Origin: Mycolicibacterium septicum DSM 44393
GTDB taxonomy: Bacteria; Actinomycetota; Actinomycetes; Mycobacteriales; Mycobacteriaceae
Length of the DNA: 64,000 nt
Direction: 5' to 3'
NCBI RefSeq assembly: GCF_000455325.1
Contig: NZ_HG322951.1
Span: 1,446,682-1,510,681 of the forward strand
Below the pieces are notes generated by a model. That model made no database searches. It was not told where the DNA came from and was given only the letters and a program-made list of their open reading frames with translations. Below are positions 27,027 to 35,420 of the stretch, in pieces. The stretch's first letter is position 1. Each line of letters starts with the position of its first letter. Position numbers and translations under genes: made by a program.

Positions 27027-27879
27027 GGTTCGCAAGCCTGCGGCCATGGAACCCTTCATCGGAAGTGCCGCGGTGCGCCGGGGCGAATTGACTCGTCGGG
27101 GGCTGGCCCGCCGTCACGTCGCGCTGTACCGGGACGTGTATGTCAGGAGCGACCTCGAACTGACCGCCCGGATCAGAGCACAAGCGGCCTGGCTGTCCAC
27201 CGGTGCGACGCTCGCCGGGCTCTCTGCCGCGGCGGTGCTGGGCACCAAGTGGCTGAGGCCCGATGGGCCTGCGGAGATCATTCGCGCTGACCGGCGCGCG
27301 CCCGCGGGGATGGTCGTGCACTCCTGGGCACTCGGCCCCGCTGAGACGTGCACGGTCGCCGGAATGGATGTCACGACCCCGGCTCGCACGGCCTTCGACC
27401 TCGGTCGGCTGTACCGTCCCGAACTCGCGGTGCCCCTCGTGGACGCGCTGCTCAACGCCACGAGCATCAAACCTGCCGACGTGCTCGCCGTGGCCGATGC
27501 TCATCCGGGCTGCCGAGGTGTCGCGCGATTACGTTCGGTGCTGCCCTTGTTCGACGGTGGTGCCGAGTCCCCTCAGGAGAGCAGGCTGCGGCTGATCATC
27601 GTTCGCGGCGGCTTACCGACTCCTGAGACCCAGATCGAGTTTCGTGACCTGCGCATCCGGGTTGACCTGGGGTGGCGGGAATGGAAGGTGGCCGTCGAGT
27701 ATGACGGCGTTCAACACTGGACTGATCGGCGGCAGCGATCCTGGGACATCGACCGCATCGCGTTGCTGGAGGAGGCCGGATGGGCCGTTGTGCGGGTCAG
27801 CGCGGAGATGATGTCCCGCCCGCACGTCATCGTCGAACGCGTGCGGGCGAAGCTGCGGGCCGCCGGCTGCCCGGTCTGA
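27025..27879 (+). CDS. DUF559 (Vsr-like) protein with AbiEi-like N-terminal region
   Basis: A 284-residue protein of a family found in many copies in mycobacteria. The N-terminal part (FIGSAAVRRGELTRRGLARRH; YRDVYV; GATLAGLSAAAVLG) resembles the AbiEi/antitoxin winged-helix region, and the C-terminal part has the DUF559 nuclease-fold pattern: RVDLGWREWKVAVEYDGVQHW, then WDIDRIALLEEAGWAVVRVS, as in Vsr-type PD-(D/E)xK enzymes. No Shine-Dalgarno is evident; the ATG at 27046 (MEPFIGS) is an alternative start. The reading frame is almost exactly delimited by 66-base inverted repeats, with the ATG in one and the TGA in the other. Biological role unknown. Confidence 0.85.
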   Translation: MVRKPAAMEPFIGSAAVRRGELTRRGLARRHVALYRDVYVRSDLELTARIRAQAAWLSTGATLAGLSAAAVLGTKWLRPDGPAEIIRADRRAPAGMVVHSWALGPAETCTVAGMDVTTPARTAFDLGRLYRPELAVPLVDALLNATSIKPADVLAVADAHPGCRGVARLRSVLPLFDGGAESPQESRLRLIIVRGGLPTPETQIEFRDLRIRVDLGWREWKVAVEYDGVQHWTDRRQRSWDIDRIALLEEAGWAVVRVSAEMMSRPHVIVERVRAKLRAAGCPV

Positions 27880-27941
27880 CGACGAGTGTGACTCCTGTGC
27901 ACGGATTTTGGCGCAAATGCGGGCATAAACGCCACGCTCGG
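27876..27941. repeat. Right inverted repeat of the DUF559 cassette
   Basis: Inverted partner of 26961-27026 (see that entry). It begins at the DUF559 stop codon (TGA at 27877-27879). The complement continues outward with GTTTCGTGCC, and the left flank shows GTTTCGT a few bases farther out (26946-26952), so the original repeat may have been longer, with a small insertion on the left. No clear target-site duplication seen. Confidence 0.75.
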
Positions 27942-27956
27942 CACGAAACCGTGGTG

Positions 27957-28337
27957 TCAGTTCTCCGACAGGACGATGCAGTCGCTGTCGCATTTGCCGG
28001 GTGGGCCGGGCTGGGCCGCCCGGCGATGCAGTACCGCGCGGCTGGGCACGATCTGATGCGTCTCGTCCCCGGCGGTGCCGGCCTGGCCACGCCCGTCCAC
28101 GATCAACGAATACCCACCGGGCTGACGCGGCGGGCAGACCAGCGTCGCGTGCTCGTGGGACGCGAGGTTTCTACGGGTGTGCCCTCCGACCGGGCCGACG
28201 TGAATTACCCCGTTGACCAGGTGTGGCTCCACCGCGACGGTGTGTGCGTGGTAGTTGTCGTCGACCGTGACGAGGTAGGCGAACGTGTAGTCCGCCAGCT
28301 TGTCGGCCAGCTGGTTGAGATCCACTTTCACGCTCAT
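27957..28337 (-). CDS. PPOX-class (pyridoxamine-oxidase-like) flavin/F420 protein
   Basis: A 126-residue split-barrel protein. DKLADYTFAYLVTVDDNYHAH is the usual N-terminal strand region, followed by GPVGGHTRRNLASHEHATLVCPP, a phosphate-binding loop, and YSLIVDGRGQ. Mycobacterial members often bind F420 or FMN and reduce small molecules. The ATG at 28337 was chosen over a much longer frame that overlaps the neighbouring amidohydrolase. The C-terminal CDSDCIVLSEN is an unusual two-Cys end. Function unassigned. Confidence 0.8.
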   Translation of the reverse strand: MSVKVDLNQLADKLADYTFAYLVTVDDNYHAHTVAVEPHLVNGVIHVGPVGGHTRRNLASHEHATLVCPPRQPGGYSLIVDGRGQAGTAGDETHQIVPSRAVLHRRAAQPGPPGKCDSDCIVLSEN

Positions 28338-28380
28338 GACGTGAGAATAGGCCGGTACGCGCGCCGTCGTGGGAGACCTG

Positions 28381-30102
28381 TCACATGGGTGCAGGTTGTT
28401 TGCCGCGGACGAGCCGACCGGGACGCGCCTCCGTGGGGACACCGTTCTCGGCGATGATCTCACCGGACACGACGGTCGCGACGTAACCGTCCGCCGTCTG
28501 GTCGAGGCGCCGCCCGCCGCCGGGCAGGTCATAGGCGACGACCGGCCGGTGCAACCGCAGCGCCGCATGGTCGATGACGTTGAAATCAGCCTTGTAGCCC
28601 AAAGCAATTCGACCGCGATCGGCCAGCCCGGCCACCCGGGCCGGCACCGATGTCAGTTCCCGAACGGCATCCGCGACGGTCAGCATCCCCGCACCCCGGT
28701 CACGTACCCAGTGCGTCAGCAGGTAGGTGGGGAAGCTCGCGTCGCAGATCATCCCGTAATGCGCGCCGCCGTCGCCGAGGCCGAGGATGACGTCGTCGCG
28801 GCGGATCAACTCGGCGACGGTGTCGAGGGAGTTGTCACGGAAGTTGGCCAGCGTGACCAGCAGCATCGCGTGCCCGTCGTCGTCGAGCAGGCGGTCGTAG
28901 GCCTCCTCGAGCGGGTCGACGTCGCGGGCCCGCGCGCGGGCACCGATCGAGTTCGACGGATCGGGCTCGTAGTCGGGCTGCTCACCCAGCGGGTACATGT
29001 AGTCCCAGGCCTGCACCGCGAACATCAGCGGGTGCCCGTCGCTGGCCGCGGAATCGCTCAGAATCCGTTGGCGGACTTCGGGTTTACGCATCTCGGCGAC
29101 CCGCTCGGAAAGCGGCAGGTGGGCGATCTCGCGGTAGCTCGGGTAGAGCACGAACGGATTGCCCGACAGCTCTAGGCCGAGCACCAGCCCGATCGGCCGG
29201 GGAAAGATCTGTGCAGAGATACTGCCGCCGTTGTTGTTTGCCTTCTCCACCATCCGCAGCGCGTCCTCGAAGAACGGCGGCCCGGCATTGCCGATCGCCA
29301 GCGTGAACGTGACGGGCAAGCCCACGTCGGCGGCGACGTCGAAAACCGTCTGCAGTGCCGGTTCGTAGTCGCCCGCGACCAGATCGGGCACGAACTGGAT
29401 CAGGCCGCCACCGGCGTCGTCCACGCCCCGGGCGATCGCCTCGATCTCCGCGTAGCCGGCGTCGTAACTGGGAATCGGCCTGCCGCTCTCGGTCTTGTGG
29501 ATCGTCAGCCTCGACGAGGCGAATCCCAGTGCTCCGCAGTTCACGGCCTCGGCGGCGAGCTTGCGCATGAGCGCCAGATCCTCGGTCGTGGCCGGTTCCC
29601 GGTCGACGCCGCGCCGGCCCATCACGTACACCCGCAGCGGGGAGTGCGGCAGGAACGCCGCCACGTCGATGTCGAGCCGGCGGGACCCCAAGGCGTCGAG
29701 GAACTCGGGGAACGTCTCCCACGTCCACGGCAGACCGTCGACCATGACGACCCCGGGGATGTCCTCCACACCGGCCATCACGTCGACCAGCACGTCGTGA
29801 TCGTCGGGGCGGCACGGAGCGAACCCGACGCCGCAGTTGCCCATCACGGCCGTGGTGACCCCGTGCGCCGAGGACGGGTTGAGCCGGTCCGACCAGATCG
29901 CCTGACCGTCGTAGTGCGTGTGCAGGTCGACGAAACCGGGGGTGACCAAGAGCCCGGTGGCATCGATCTCGCGGTCGGCGGTCCCGGCCACGGACCCGAT
30001 CTCGACGATGACGCCGTCGCGCACCGCGACATCGCCCACGTAGGGCTCGCCACCCAGGCCATCGACGATGGTGCCGCCGCGGATACACAGGTCGTAGCTC
30101 AT
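28381..30102 (-). CDS. Amidohydrolase, N-acyl-D-amino-acid deacylase family
   Basis: A 573-residue metallohydrolase with the N-terminal beta-sandwich start MSYDLCIRGGTIVDG, the metal motif VDLHTHYDGQ (HxH) near 59-68, HSPLRVYVMG and GLGDGGAHYGMICDAS near the second metal-binding Asp, and the closing FNVIDHAAL/ADFNVID segment. This is the D-aminoacylase/N-acyl-D-glutamate deacylase group, although many mycobacterial members have unknown substrates. Divergent from a VOC gene with 98 bases between the starts. Confidence 0.9.
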   Translation of the reverse strand: MSYDLCIRGGTIVDGLGGEPYVGDVAVRDGVIVEIGSVAGTADREIDATGLLVTPGFVDLHTHYDGQAIWSDRLNPSSAHGVTTAVMGNCGVGFAPCRPDDHDVLVDVMAGVEDIPGVVMVDGLPWTWETFPEFLDALGSRRLDIDVAAFLPHSPLRVYVMGRRGVDREPATTEDLALMRKLAAEAVNCGALGFASSRLTIHKTESGRPIPSYDAGYAEIEAIARGVDDAGGGLIQFVPDLVAGDYEPALQTVFDVAADVGLPVTFTLAIGNAGPPFFEDALRMVEKANNNGGSISAQIFPRPIGLVLGLELSGNPFVLYPSYREIAHLPLSERVAEMRKPEVRQRILSDSAASDGHPLMFAVQAWDYMYPLGEQPDYEPDPSNSIGARARARDVDPLEEAYDRLLDDDGHAMLLVTLANFRDNSLDTVAELIRRDDVILGLGDGGAHYGMICDASFPTYLLTHWVRDRGAGMLTVADAVRELTSVPARVAGLADRGRIALGYKADFNVIDHAALRLHRPVVAYDLPGGGRRLDQTADGYVATVVSGEIIAENGVPTEARPGRLVRGKQPAPM

Positions 30103-30200
30103 CTAACTAACCTACGACTCCCAGCTGTGAATGCCCATGGGGTTGGCCGAAATTCGTGACACTTCGCGGCTTTGTCGGTGGGCCGTGCCAGGATCAGCGA

Positions 30201-30587
30201 GTGATCGATCACTTCGGCATCAACTGCACCGATTTCACCAAGGCCAGCGAGTTCTACGACACCGTGCTGGGTGTCCTGGGCTACTCCCGGCAGATGGACT
30301 ACGGCGTGGCCATCGGCTACGGCAGTGAAGGCAAGCCCGACTTCTGGATCGCCGACGCCAGCGCCGGCGAGGCCGGCGGGCCCAACCGGGAGATCCATGT
30401 GGCGTTCCATGCGGCCGACACCGATGCGGTCCAGGCGTTCTATGACGCCGCGCTGAAACTGGGGGCCGAGTCGCTGCACGCGCCACGTCTGTGGCCCGAG
30501 TACCACCCGGGCTATTACGGCGCGTTCGTCCGCGATCCCGACGGTAACAACGTCGAGGCGGTGTTCCACGGAGCCGCCGCGCAGTAG
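30201..30587 (+). CDS. VOC-family (glyoxalase/bleomycin resistance-like) protein
   Basis: A 128-residue protein with two beta-alpha-beta-beta-beta units: IDHFGINCTDFTKASEFYDTV at the N-terminus and EIHVAFHAADTDAVQAFYD in the second, ending with FVRDPDGNNVEAVFH, the usual metal-ligand Glu region. GTG at 30201 has AGGA 7-10 bases upstream and gives the family start; an upstream in-frame codon at 30156 adds unrelated residues. Reaction not predictable. Confidence 0.87.
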   Translation: MIDHFGINCTDFTKASEFYDTVLGVLGYSRQMDYGVAIGYGSEGKPDFWIADASAGEAGGPNREIHVAFHAADTDAVQAFYDAALKLGAESLHAPRLWPEYHPGYYGAFVRDPDGNNVEAVFHGAAAQ

Positions 30588-30590
30588 CCG

Positions 30591-31082
30591 CTAGAGCTGC
30601 TCCAGCTCCGAGATCAGCCAGTCACCGTCGACGCGGGTGAGGCTGACCCGGTACGCCAGCGCGTCCTTGGTCGGTTCGCCGCCACCCGCGGTCTCGGTCT
30701 TCTGGTCGACGAACGCCACCACCATGGCCTCGTCGGCAGACAGCGACTCCACGCCGGTGTTACGGACCGTCGCGGTCTGGGTGACGTTGTCCGGCTTCGT
30801 GCGGATCGTCTTGCGGTAGTCGTCGACCGCCGAGCCGGTCAGCAGTTCGCTGACCGTATCGATGTCACCCCGGCTGGTCGTGGGAGTGAAGCTCAGCACC
30901 TTGACCACGTTGGTGGCCACGAACTCGGTGACCTGCTCGCGCGCATGGTCGTCGTCGGCGACGGGCGCGGGCGCCGGCCGGCTCTTGACCGACAGCTGCC
31001 AGGAACCCAGGCCGATGGCGACGATGATGCCGACGACGAGGCCGGCGACCAGCAGCGTCCAGCCGCGTGTGCGTGTCCCCAT
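30591..31082 (-). CDS. Mce-associated-like membrane protein, kinase operon partner
   Basis: A 163-residue protein with one N-terminal transmembrane helix (about 8-30) and an extracytoplasmic domain of the Mce-associated/NTF2-like type, with TVRNTGVESLSADEAMVVAFVDQKT and a final YRVSLTRVDGDWLISELEQL. Its ATG overlaps the kinase stop (ATGA). The domain looks homologous to the extracytoplasmic domain of that kinase ([18 protein letters not shown]), so the two may interact or sense the same ligand. Confidence 0.82.
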   Translation of the reverse strand: MGTRTRGWTLLVAGLVVGIIVAIGLGSWQLSVKSRPAPAPVADDDHAREQVTEFVATNVVKVLSFTPTTSRGDIDTVSELLTGSAVDDYRKTIRTKPDNVTQTATVRNTGVESLSADEAMVVAFVDQKTETAGGGEPTKDALAYRVSLTRVDGDWLISELEQL

Positions 31083-32593
31083 CAGTTCACGAACTCCAGC
31101 TTCGAGGCCTTGTAGGCGCCGTCGACATGTTCGACGGTGACCCGCACCCGTTGCAGTGAGACCACGCCGACCCGGTTGCTCGTGACGGTCACCTTGGTGT
31201 CGACGGTGACGAGCACGACCGCTTCATCGGAGAACAGCGATTCGACGCCGGCCCCCGTGACCGTCCCGTCGGTCTTGACGCCCAGTTCCTGGGCCTTGCG
31301 TTTGATCTGCGGCGCCTGGCTCTTCAGGTCGGCGCGAAACTCATCGGTGGCGCCGTCCATGATCGCCTGGAGATCGCTGTCGGCCGTGTCGGCGCTGACG
31401 GTGACGGTGTGCAGCGCGAAGGTCTGAGCTGCGTCGAGGTACGGCTGCCACGACGGTGTGCTGCGCGGCGCCGGGGCGGCCCGGACGAACTGGCTGATCG
31501 CGAAGCCGAGGGCACACACCAGCAGTACCGCCAGCACACCCGGCACCACACGCCTTGCGGCGGTGGGCTTCTGGGGGTGGCGGGGTTGAGGGATCGGGCT
31601 GGGGCCCGACCAGGTGGGGGACTGGTGCGGCGCGCTGACCACCGGGGGCCCGGGTGCCGTGAAGGCCGGAGCCGTGAAGACCCGCGGGGGTTCCGTCGAC
31701 ACCGGTCGCGGCGACACCGGCTGCACCGTGGGCGGGCGCTGCGTGACCGGGGCGGTCGCGCGGGCGTCGGCGAGCGCCTTCGCGAAATCGCCGCACCGCG
31801 CATAGCGGCCGTCGCGGTCCTTGGCCATGCCCTTGAGCATCACCTCGTCCAGGTAGGCCAGTTCGGGACGATTGCTGCGCAGGCTGGGCGGGAGCTCGTT
31901 GAGTTGCTTGCTGATGACCACGGCGGGATTGGAATGGTGGAACGGCGAATGCCCGGCCAGGAGCTGAAATGCACTGGCCGCCAAGGCGTATTGGTCGGCC
32001 CGTCCGTCCATCGTCTGCCCCAGGAGCTGCTCGGGGGCGGAGTAGGCCATCGAGCCGACGGCCATGTTGGTGGCGGTGATCCCGCTGATGTCGTCGATCC
32101 GGCGAGCAACACCGAAGTCGGCCAACAGAATTCGTCGGCGAGCGACTTCCGGCCCGGTCAGCAGGATGTTGGCGGGCTTGACGTCGCGGTGTAACAGGTG
32201 GCGGTCGTGTGCGTAGTCGAGAGCTTCGGCGATCGCGGTGACGATCTCGACGGCCTCGGGCAGGGGCATGCCGGAGGGGTGCCGATCGCGTACGTACCGG
32301 GCGGCGTCGGTGCCGTCGACGTAGTCCATCGCGATCCACAGCTGCCCCTCGTACTCGCCGCGATCGTGCAGGCCCACGATGTGGGGATGCCAGAGCGAGG
32401 AGGCGATGTCGGCTTCGCGGTTGAACCGGTCACGGTACTGGGCGTCGCCGGTGAGCGAGGCCGGCAGGATCTTGAGCGCGTCTTCGCGGGGTAGGCGCGG
32501 ATGCTGCGCCAGATACACCTCGCCCATGCCGCCTGAGCCGAGTAGACGCTGAATCGTGTACCCGGCGAACACGTCGCCGGTATTCAACGGCAT
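31082..32593 (-). CDS. Receptor-type Ser/Thr protein kinase (PknF-like)
   Basis: A 503-residue transmembrane kinase. Kinase domain 10-275: Gly loop [12 protein letters not shown]-binding K41 (DALKIL), catalytic [10 protein letters not shown] with D137, DFG at 159-161, and the activation-loop exit APEQ. A Pro-rich linker leads to a transmembrane helix at about 349-371, then an Mce-associated-like extracytoplasmic domain to the end. ATG at 32593; a longer frame to 32731 overlaps the divergent DinB gene. It would phosphorylate cytosolic or membrane targets in response to an outer signal. Coupled to the gene at 30591. Confidence 0.93.
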   Translation of the reverse strand: MPLNTGDVFAGYTIQRLLGSGGMGEVYLAQHPRLPREDALKILPASLTGDAQYRDRFNREADIASSLWHPHIVGLHDRGEYEGQLWIAMDYVDGTDAARYVRDRHPSGMPLPEAVEIVTAIAEALDYAHDRHLLHRDVKPANILLTGPEVARRRILLADFGVARRIDDISGITATNMAVGSMAYSAPEQLLGQTMDGRADQYALAASAFQLLAGHSPFHHSNPAVVISKQLNELPPSLRSNRPELAYLDEVMLKGMAKDRDGRYARCGDFAKALADARATAPVTQRPPTVQPVSPRPVSTEPPRVFTAPAFTAPGPPVVSAPHQSPTWSGPSPIPQPRHPQKPTAARRVVPGVLAVLLVCALGFAISQFVRAAPAPRSTPSWQPYLDAAQTFALHTVTVSADTADSDLQAIMDGATDEFRADLKSQAPQIKRKAQELGVKTDGTVTGAGVESLFSDEAVVLVTVDTKVTVTSNRVGVVSLQRVRVTVEHVDGAYKASKLEFVN

Positions 32594-32648
32594 GCCCGTG
32601 ATCGTAGTCGGGACGGTGCCGGGGCGGTTCGCGAGTAGCGTCGAGGTC

Positions 32649-33167
32649 ATGGCTGCCGCTGATTCCGATGCCGTCCGAGAATTGCTGCGCGACGCGTTCA
32701 CCCGGCTCATCGAGCATGTCGACGATCTCACCGATGGGCTGACAGAAGAGGTCTCGAGTTACCGCCCCACCCCGCAGGCCAACAGCATCGCGTGGCTGAT
32801 CTGGCACAGCGCCCGCTGCCAGGACCTGCAGTTGTGTGACGTCGCCGGCATCGAGCAGGTCTGGACGCGTGATGGCTGGAAGGACCGGTTCGGGCTGGAC
32901 CTGCCGGCCGGTGACATCGGGTACGGGCACACCCCCGACGACGTTGCGAAGGTGCACGCATCCGCCGAACTGCTGGCGGGGTACTACCTGGCGGTGCACA
33001 AGGTGACGCTGGCCTACATCGCCGGCGTGACCTCCGAAGATCTCGGCCGCATCGTCGATACGCGATGGGATCCGCCGGTGACGGCGAGCGCGCGGTTGGT
33101 CAGCATCATCGACGACTGCGCTCAGCATCTCGGCCAGGCGGCGTACCTGCGCGGCATCATCCCTTGA
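32649..33167 (+). CDS. DinB-family (mycothiol-dependent-like) protein
   Basis: A 172-residue four-helix DinB/DUF664 protein. [14 protein letters not shown] holds one conserved His, and [15 protein letters not shown] near the C-terminus another, suggesting the family's three-His metal site (with a His in the middle helix). Members include mycothiol-dependent maleylpyruvate isomerases and bacillithiol/mycothiol transferases, so a thiol-transfer or detoxification role is likely. ATG at 32649 chosen because upstream codons overlap the kinase gene. Overlaps the PAP2 gene by 4 bases. Confidence 0.85.
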   Translation: MAAADSDAVRELLRDAFTRLIEHVDDLTDGLTEEVSSYRPTPQANSIAWLIWHSARCQDLQLCDVAGIEQVWTRDGWKDRFGLDLPAGDIGYGHTPDDVAKVHASAELLAGYYLAVHKVTLAYIAGVTSEDLGRIVDTRWDPPVTASARLVSIIDDCAQHLGQAAYLRGIIP

Positions 33168-33736
33168 TCACCCGGTGGTGGCCGCTGATCGGCGTCACCG
33201 GGATGGTGCTGCTCGGCTGGGCGGTCCGCGGCGCACCGCAACCGGTCGACAGCTGGTTTCAACGGCTCGGCAGCGACTTGGGTTCGCGTGCGACGGTTTT
33301 CCTCGGCATCACCACACCGGCGGTGCTGATTGTCGCGTTGCTCGTCGGCATCGTCGTGGCCATCCGGCAGCACCGGAAGCGGCTGGCGCTCGCCATGGTG
33401 GTGAGCCCCCTGGTGGCCATCGCCATCGTGCGGGTCTGCAAGCCCATCTTCGGCAGGGAGAAGGGGGGTGCGCTGGCCTACCCCAGCGGCCACACCACCT
33501 TCCTCGTGGTGGTGGCGGGGCTGCTCGTCCTGGTGGCAGGCGTGGGGCTGTGGTCGCTTGTCCTCGCGGCGGGCGCCATCCTGCTCGGCATGGTCGGCCT
33601 GGCAATGACTTTTCACTACTTCACGGACACCGTCGGCGGAGTGTTGCTGGGCACTTCGGTGGTGTGCACCGCCGCGGTTTTCGCAGGTGATGGGCAGGGC
33701 GACCAGGTGAGCAGCGCCTCTCCGGATTTTCGCTGA
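33164..33736 (+). CDS. PAP2-superfamily phosphatase, membrane protein
   Basis: A 190-residue membrane protein with a PAP2 (type 2 phosphatidic acid phosphatase) active site: CKPIFGREKGGALAYPSGHTT provides motifs 1-2 (K, and PSGH), and FHYFTDTVGG motif 3. Six hydrophobic segments fit the family. Start appears to be TTG at 33164, overlapping the DinB stop (TTGA), as upstream frame codons belong to the DinB gene. It would dephosphorylate lipid phosphates such as undecaprenyl or phosphatidic pyrophosphates. Confidence 0.83.
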   Translation: MITRWWPLIGVTGMVLLGWAVRGAPQPVDSWFQRLGSDLGSRATVFLGITTPAVLIVALLVGIVVAIRQHRKRLALAMVVSPLVAIAIVRVCKPIFGREKGGALAYPSGHTTFLVVVAGLLVLVAGVGLWSLVLAAGAILLGMVGLAMTFHYFTDTVGGVLLGTSVVCTAAVFAGDGQGDQVSSASPDFR

Positions 33737-34132
33737 GCGATCACCTGTCTGGTCCGGACTTTTTGGCGTATCGGCAACTTGCGTCACACAAATCACGATC
33801 ACGACGCCGTGAGTGTCGGTGATCTTGAATTTCGGCGGCGGCCTAACTGCCAAGTATCACTTGATCATTCGAATGAGCTGGCCGACCCGCACGGTTGCGT
33901 GCTGCAAGACTTTCGCTTTCCCTTCGGTGCGGTAGCAAACTTCAAGATCGATGGGTGAGCTGGCTTGATGGCTACATCTGAGACGTTGCGGCAACAGTGC
34001 TGAACGACCGCTTAGTTGCATACGCAAAGACACCCTGAGAAAAACCTGAGAAATCGTTTTCGTCGGCGTAATTTGCTGCGGGAGCGGGCCGACGGCCAGC
34101 CCAAATCGCAAGTCAACGAGGGGGTTTCATCT
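33737..34132. other. Non-coding stretch of about 400 bases
   Basis: No convincing gene. An 84-codon minus-strand frame at 33857-34111 lacks a recognisable start context and family features. The stretch is less GC-rich than its surroundings. It contains the 12-base perfect palindrome TCATTCGAATGA (33865-33876). The last 100 bases should hold the promoter and leader of the secreted protein at 34133, whose GAGGGGG ribosome site is at 34119-34125. Confidence 0.6.
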
Positions 34133-35263
34133 ATGAACAGTCGTGTCTCGAGCGGCCTGACCGCGTGCGTTGCCATTGCCGGCGCCGGCGCCATCGCGAT
34201 CACTCCGGTGGTGGCGTCGACGCCTACGCCGCCGCGCGTCGTCGATGCCCAGGCCGCGCTGATGGCCGACTTCACCGGCATGAATCAAGCGGGATTGGCG
34301 TTCCTGGCCGCTCAACGTCTGGCCGATCAGCTCGTGCAGGCGCCGTTCGTCCCGCTGGTCCTTGCCGCGCAGCTCGCGGCCGGCGACAACGCGAGGCTGT
34401 ACTCACAGATCCGGCAGATCGTCGACTCGCCGGTGTACGTCGCCGATCCCGTCATCGAGGCGATCGCGATCACGTTGCCCGAAGGGTTCGGCGGGGGCTC
34501 GGATCACGTGACCAACACCTCGGCCGGAGACGGCGCCTTCATGCAGTTCCGCAACAACGAACTCCTCGGGTTCCGGGATGCCGTCAATGCCCAGGTCGCC
34601 GGAGCGCTCGGGGTAAGCCCGACAGTGCTCAACGACAACTACGCCGCGGAACTCGCCGGCGGCGTGCAGGAGTCGGCGGTGCGCAGCGTCAACGGCGTCG
34701 TGCTCGGGGCGGTCGGCCTGGTGGCCGTCGCGCAGGCGATGGCGTCCGGCGACAACCTTGAGGTCTACAAGGCTGTGAAGGAGTACATCGACGCCCCGAT
34801 GTGGGCCGCGGATCCGGTCATCGAGGGGCTTGCCGAAGCGCTCCCGGTGTCGCTCGGTGGCGGCACGAATCACGACCCGACCGACCCGACCGGCGATGGC
34901 GCCCTGATGCAGTTCCGCAACACGCAACTGATCGGTGCACGCGATTCCGTCCGGGTTGCCGCCGCCAAGGTGCTCGGCGTCGGAGACAAAGTGGACAGCA
35001 CCGGCAACGTGATCACCAACAATCTCAACCGGAGCCAGCTGCTGTCGGCCACCGACGACAAGTCCGACACCGACTCGAAGGCGAACAACCTCAAGCCTCA
35101 CGTCACCACCCTCAACGCCCAGCTCAACGACACCAAGGACAAGGCCGGGAAACGGGCGGACAAGGCCAAGGCGAACGTGGACCGGGTTGTGAAGAAGGTC
35201 AAGCAAGCCGCCGAAAAGACGGCCAAGAAGCTCAGCCCGAAGAAGGCGAGCTCAGAGGACTGA
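34133..35263 (+). CDS. Secreted protein with duplicated domain and lysine-rich tail
   Basis: A 376-residue protein: signal peptide (about 1-30, ending near VVAST), then two tandem related units of about 130 residues. Unit 1 reads AAGDNARLYSQIRQIVDSPVYVADPVIEAI with DGAFMQFRNNELLGFRD; unit 2 repeats it as ASGDNLEVYKAVKEYIDAPMWAADPVIEGL with DGALMQFRNTQLIGARD. A Lys/Ala-rich tail (about 325-376) recalls HBHA and other heparin-binding mycobacterial tails. ATG at 34133 after GAGGGGG. Likely cell-surface or extracellular. I do not recognise the family. Confidence 0.8.
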   Translation: MNSRVSSGLTACVAIAGAGAIAITPVVASTPTPPRVVDAQAALMADFTGMNQAGLAFLAAQRLADQLVQAPFVPLVLAAQLAAGDNARLYSQIRQIVDSPVYVADPVIEAIAITLPEGFGGGSDHVTNTSAGDGAFMQFRNNELLGFRDAVNAQVAGALGVSPTVLNDNYAAELAGGVQESAVRSVNGVVLGAVGLVAVAQAMASGDNLEVYKAVKEYIDAPMWAADPVIEGLAEALPVSLGGGTNHDPTDPTGDGALMQFRNTQLIGARDSVRVAAAKVLGVGDKVDSTGNVITNNLNRSQLLSATDDKSDTDSKANNLKPHVTTLNAQLNDTKDKAGKRADKAKANVDRVVKKVKQAAEKTAKKLSPKKASSED

Positions 35264-35280
35264 AGTTTCGGGGGAGAGGC

Positions 35281-35313
35281 GGCGTGTGGCGACTTGGGGG
35301 GTCGTCACACGCC
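35281..35313 (+). terminator. Hairpin after the secreted-protein gene
   Basis: GGCGTGTGGCGAC (35281-35293) pairs with GTCGTCACACGCC (35301-35313) with one mismatch and a 7-base G-rich loop, 17 bases after the stop at 35263. Suitable as a terminator, though no T tract follows. Confidence 0.65.
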
Positions 35314-35363
35314 GTCGCATTTGATCTGGGGCGCGTGATCGGGCCACCGTTGCTGTCGTTCAC

Positions 35364-35377
35364 TTGACAGGTGTCAA
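35364..35377. promoter_or_regulatory. Palindrome TTGACA-GG-TGTCAA upstream of aldehyde dehydrogenase
   Basis: A perfect 6-2-6 inverted repeat 43 bases before the ATG at 35421. It coincides with a consensus -35 hexamer TTGACA, so a protein bound here would occlude a promoter. TAACAT at 35409-35414 could serve as a -10 of a near-leaderless transcript. No cognate regulator is encoded nearby. Confidence 0.5.
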
Positions 35378-35420
35378 CCCCGGTGCGACGTGCGTCACAC
35401 ACGGTGGTTAACATAGGCCC

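Noticed and set aside
33857..34111. 84-codon minus-strand frame in the 400-base gap
   Set aside because: No Shine-Dalgarno, no family match, atypical composition; more likely regulatory DNA.
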